From: JBBRHF01 sp038223055
GTDB lineage: Bacteria; Actinomycetota; Actinomycetes; JACCUZ01
Length of the DNA stretch: 5,635 nt
Assembly (NCBI GenBank): GCA_038223055.1
Contig: JBBRHF010000228.1
Location: 1 to 5,635, forward strand
Reading direction: 5' to 3'
Shown here: piece by piece, positions 4,783-5,635 of the stretch
Layout of the letters: each line of letters starts with the position of its first letter
Numbering within the stretch: position 1 is the stretch's first letter
Position numbers and translations under genes: made by a program
The notes under the pieces: model-generated
Database searches by the model: none
The model's input: the letters and a program-made list of their open reading frames with translations, nothing else
Told to the model about the DNA's origin: nothing

Positions 4783-5635
4783 ATGGACTACACGCATCTG
4801 GGCCGCAGCGGGCTGACCGTGAGCCGGCTCTGCCTCGGGACGATGAACTTCGGCCCGGAGACCACCGAGGACGACTCCCATGCGATCATGGACCGGGCCC
4901 AGGAGCTTGGCCTGAACTTCTTCGACACTGCCAACGTCTACGGCTGGAAGCAGGGCGAGGGCCTCACCGAGGCGATCATCGGGCGTTGGTTCGCGCAGGG
5001 CGGCGGTCGCCGGGAGAAGACCGTCATCGCCACCAAGCTCTACGGCAGCATGAGCGACTGGCCCAACGACACGTTCCTGTCGGCCCGCAACATCCGCCTC
5101 GCCTGCGAGGCGTCGCTGCGCCGGCTGCAGACCGACTACCTCGACCTCTACCAGATGCACCACGTCGATCGGGACACCCCGTGGGACGAGATCTGGGAGG
5201 CGTTCGAGGTGCTGCGCTCGCAGGGCAAGGTCCTCTATTTCGGCTCGTCCAACCACGCCGGCTGGCACATCGCCCAAGGCATGGAGGCGGCGCGGGCGCG
5301 GCACTCGACCGGCCTGGTCAGCGAGCAGTCGATCTACAACCTGCTGACCCGCACAGTCGAGCTCGAGGTGCTGCCCGCCTGCGAGGACTACGGTCTCGGC
5401 GTCATCCCCTGGTCGCCGCTGCACGGCGGCCTGCTGGCCGGCATCCTGCGCAAGACCGAGCAGGGCAAGCGGCGGCTGTCCGGCCGGGCCAAGGACGCGC
5501 TCAAGACCCATCGCAAGGCGATCAAGGCCTACGAGCAGTTCTGCGACGAGTTGGGGGAGCAACCGGCCGACGTCGGGCTGGCCTGGCTGCTCGCCCAGTC
5601 CGCGGTGACGGCCCCGATCATCGGCCCGCGCACCA
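4783..5635 (+). CDS. Aldo/keto reductase (3' end beyond window)
   Basis: The frame from the ATG at 4783 stays open to the window end, giving 284 codons of a protein usually about 320-340 residues long; the C-terminus is outside. It is an NAD(P)H-dependent aldo/keto reductase with a (beta/alpha)8 barrel that reduces carbonyl groups, expected in the cytosol. The full catalytic tetrad is visible: D48 in LNFFDTANVYG, Y53, K85 in VIATKLYG, and H126 in LYQMHHVD. Other family hallmarks are the N-terminal YTHLGRSGLTVSRLCLGTM (3-21), GKVLYFGSSNH (the strand 5 region), SEQSIYNLL and VIPWSPLHGGLL near the cofactor pocket, and PIIGPRT just before the cut. The pattern resembles the Kv-beta/YghZ-like branch, but the substrate is not predictable. 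An in-frame TGA at 4768-4770 rules out a start farther upstream. It is divergent from the MFS cluster. Confidence 0.92.
   Translation, partial: MDYTHLGRSGLTVSRLCLGTMNFGPETTEDDSHAIMDRAQELGLNFFDTANVYGWKQGEGLTEAIIGRWFAQGGGRREKTVIATKLYGSMSDWPNDTFLSARNIRLACEASLRRLQTDYLDLYQMHHVDRDTPWDEIWEAFEVLRSQGKVLYFGSSNHAGWHIAQGMEAARARHSTGLVSEQSIYNLLTRTVELEVLPACEDYGLGVIPWSPLHGGLLAGILRKTEQGKRRLSGRAKDALKTHRKAIKAYEQFCDELGEQPADVGLAWLLAQSAVTAPIIGPRT

Noticed and set aside
4750..5562. 5' extension of the MFS frame upstream of 4749 on the minus strand (720 codons in total)
   Set aside because: The extension runs antisense through the aldo/keto reductase, which has a full catalytic tetrad, and it precedes helix 1 with no family similarity.

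Overview
The window is very GC-rich, its genes show strong G/C bias at third codon positions, and GTG starts are common. Together with the gene families present, this points to a high-GC actinobacterium. The sequence alone does not support a genus.

Layout. (1) 1-140 holds no recognisable gene. It is less GC-rich than the rest and carries a perfect 12-bp inverted repeat (19-30 / 79-90) with further nested pairing. (2) 141-554 (+) encodes only the C-terminal part of an Orn/Lys/Arg decarboxylase, most likely a 5'-truncated remnant whose break lies just downstream of the inverted repeat. (3) 571-618 is a perfect 6 x 8-bp tandem repeat in the leader of the next gene. (4) 663-1067 (+) is a small VOC (glyoxalase/bleomycin-resistance fold) metalloenzyme with a good ribosome-binding site. 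(5) 1077-1197 is a G-run minisatellite between two convergent genes. (6) 4749 down to 1191 (-) is a tight three-gene cluster: a YbjJ-type MFS transporter, a Methyltransf_32-type SAM methyltransferase, and a secreted, membrane-anchored beta-propeller-like protein. The gaps are 12 bp and then a 14-bp overlap, so co-transcription is likely. (7) 4783 to the window end (+) is a divergently transcribed aldo/keto reductase, cut by the window edge, with only 33 bp between its start and that of the MFS gene.

The protein-coding genes are ordinary housekeeping or accessory types, and no shared pathway is evident. No CRISPR array, toxin-antitoxin pair, phage gene, transposase, tRNA or rRNA was seen. The unusual content is in the non-coding and low-complexity DNA: a nested inverted repeat beside a broken gene, an 8-bp satellite in a gene leader, a nine-run G-quadruplex-type array between convergent genes, and an 18-bp repeat encoding the acidic tail of the transporter. 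I did not find convincing evidence of a new multi-gene system.
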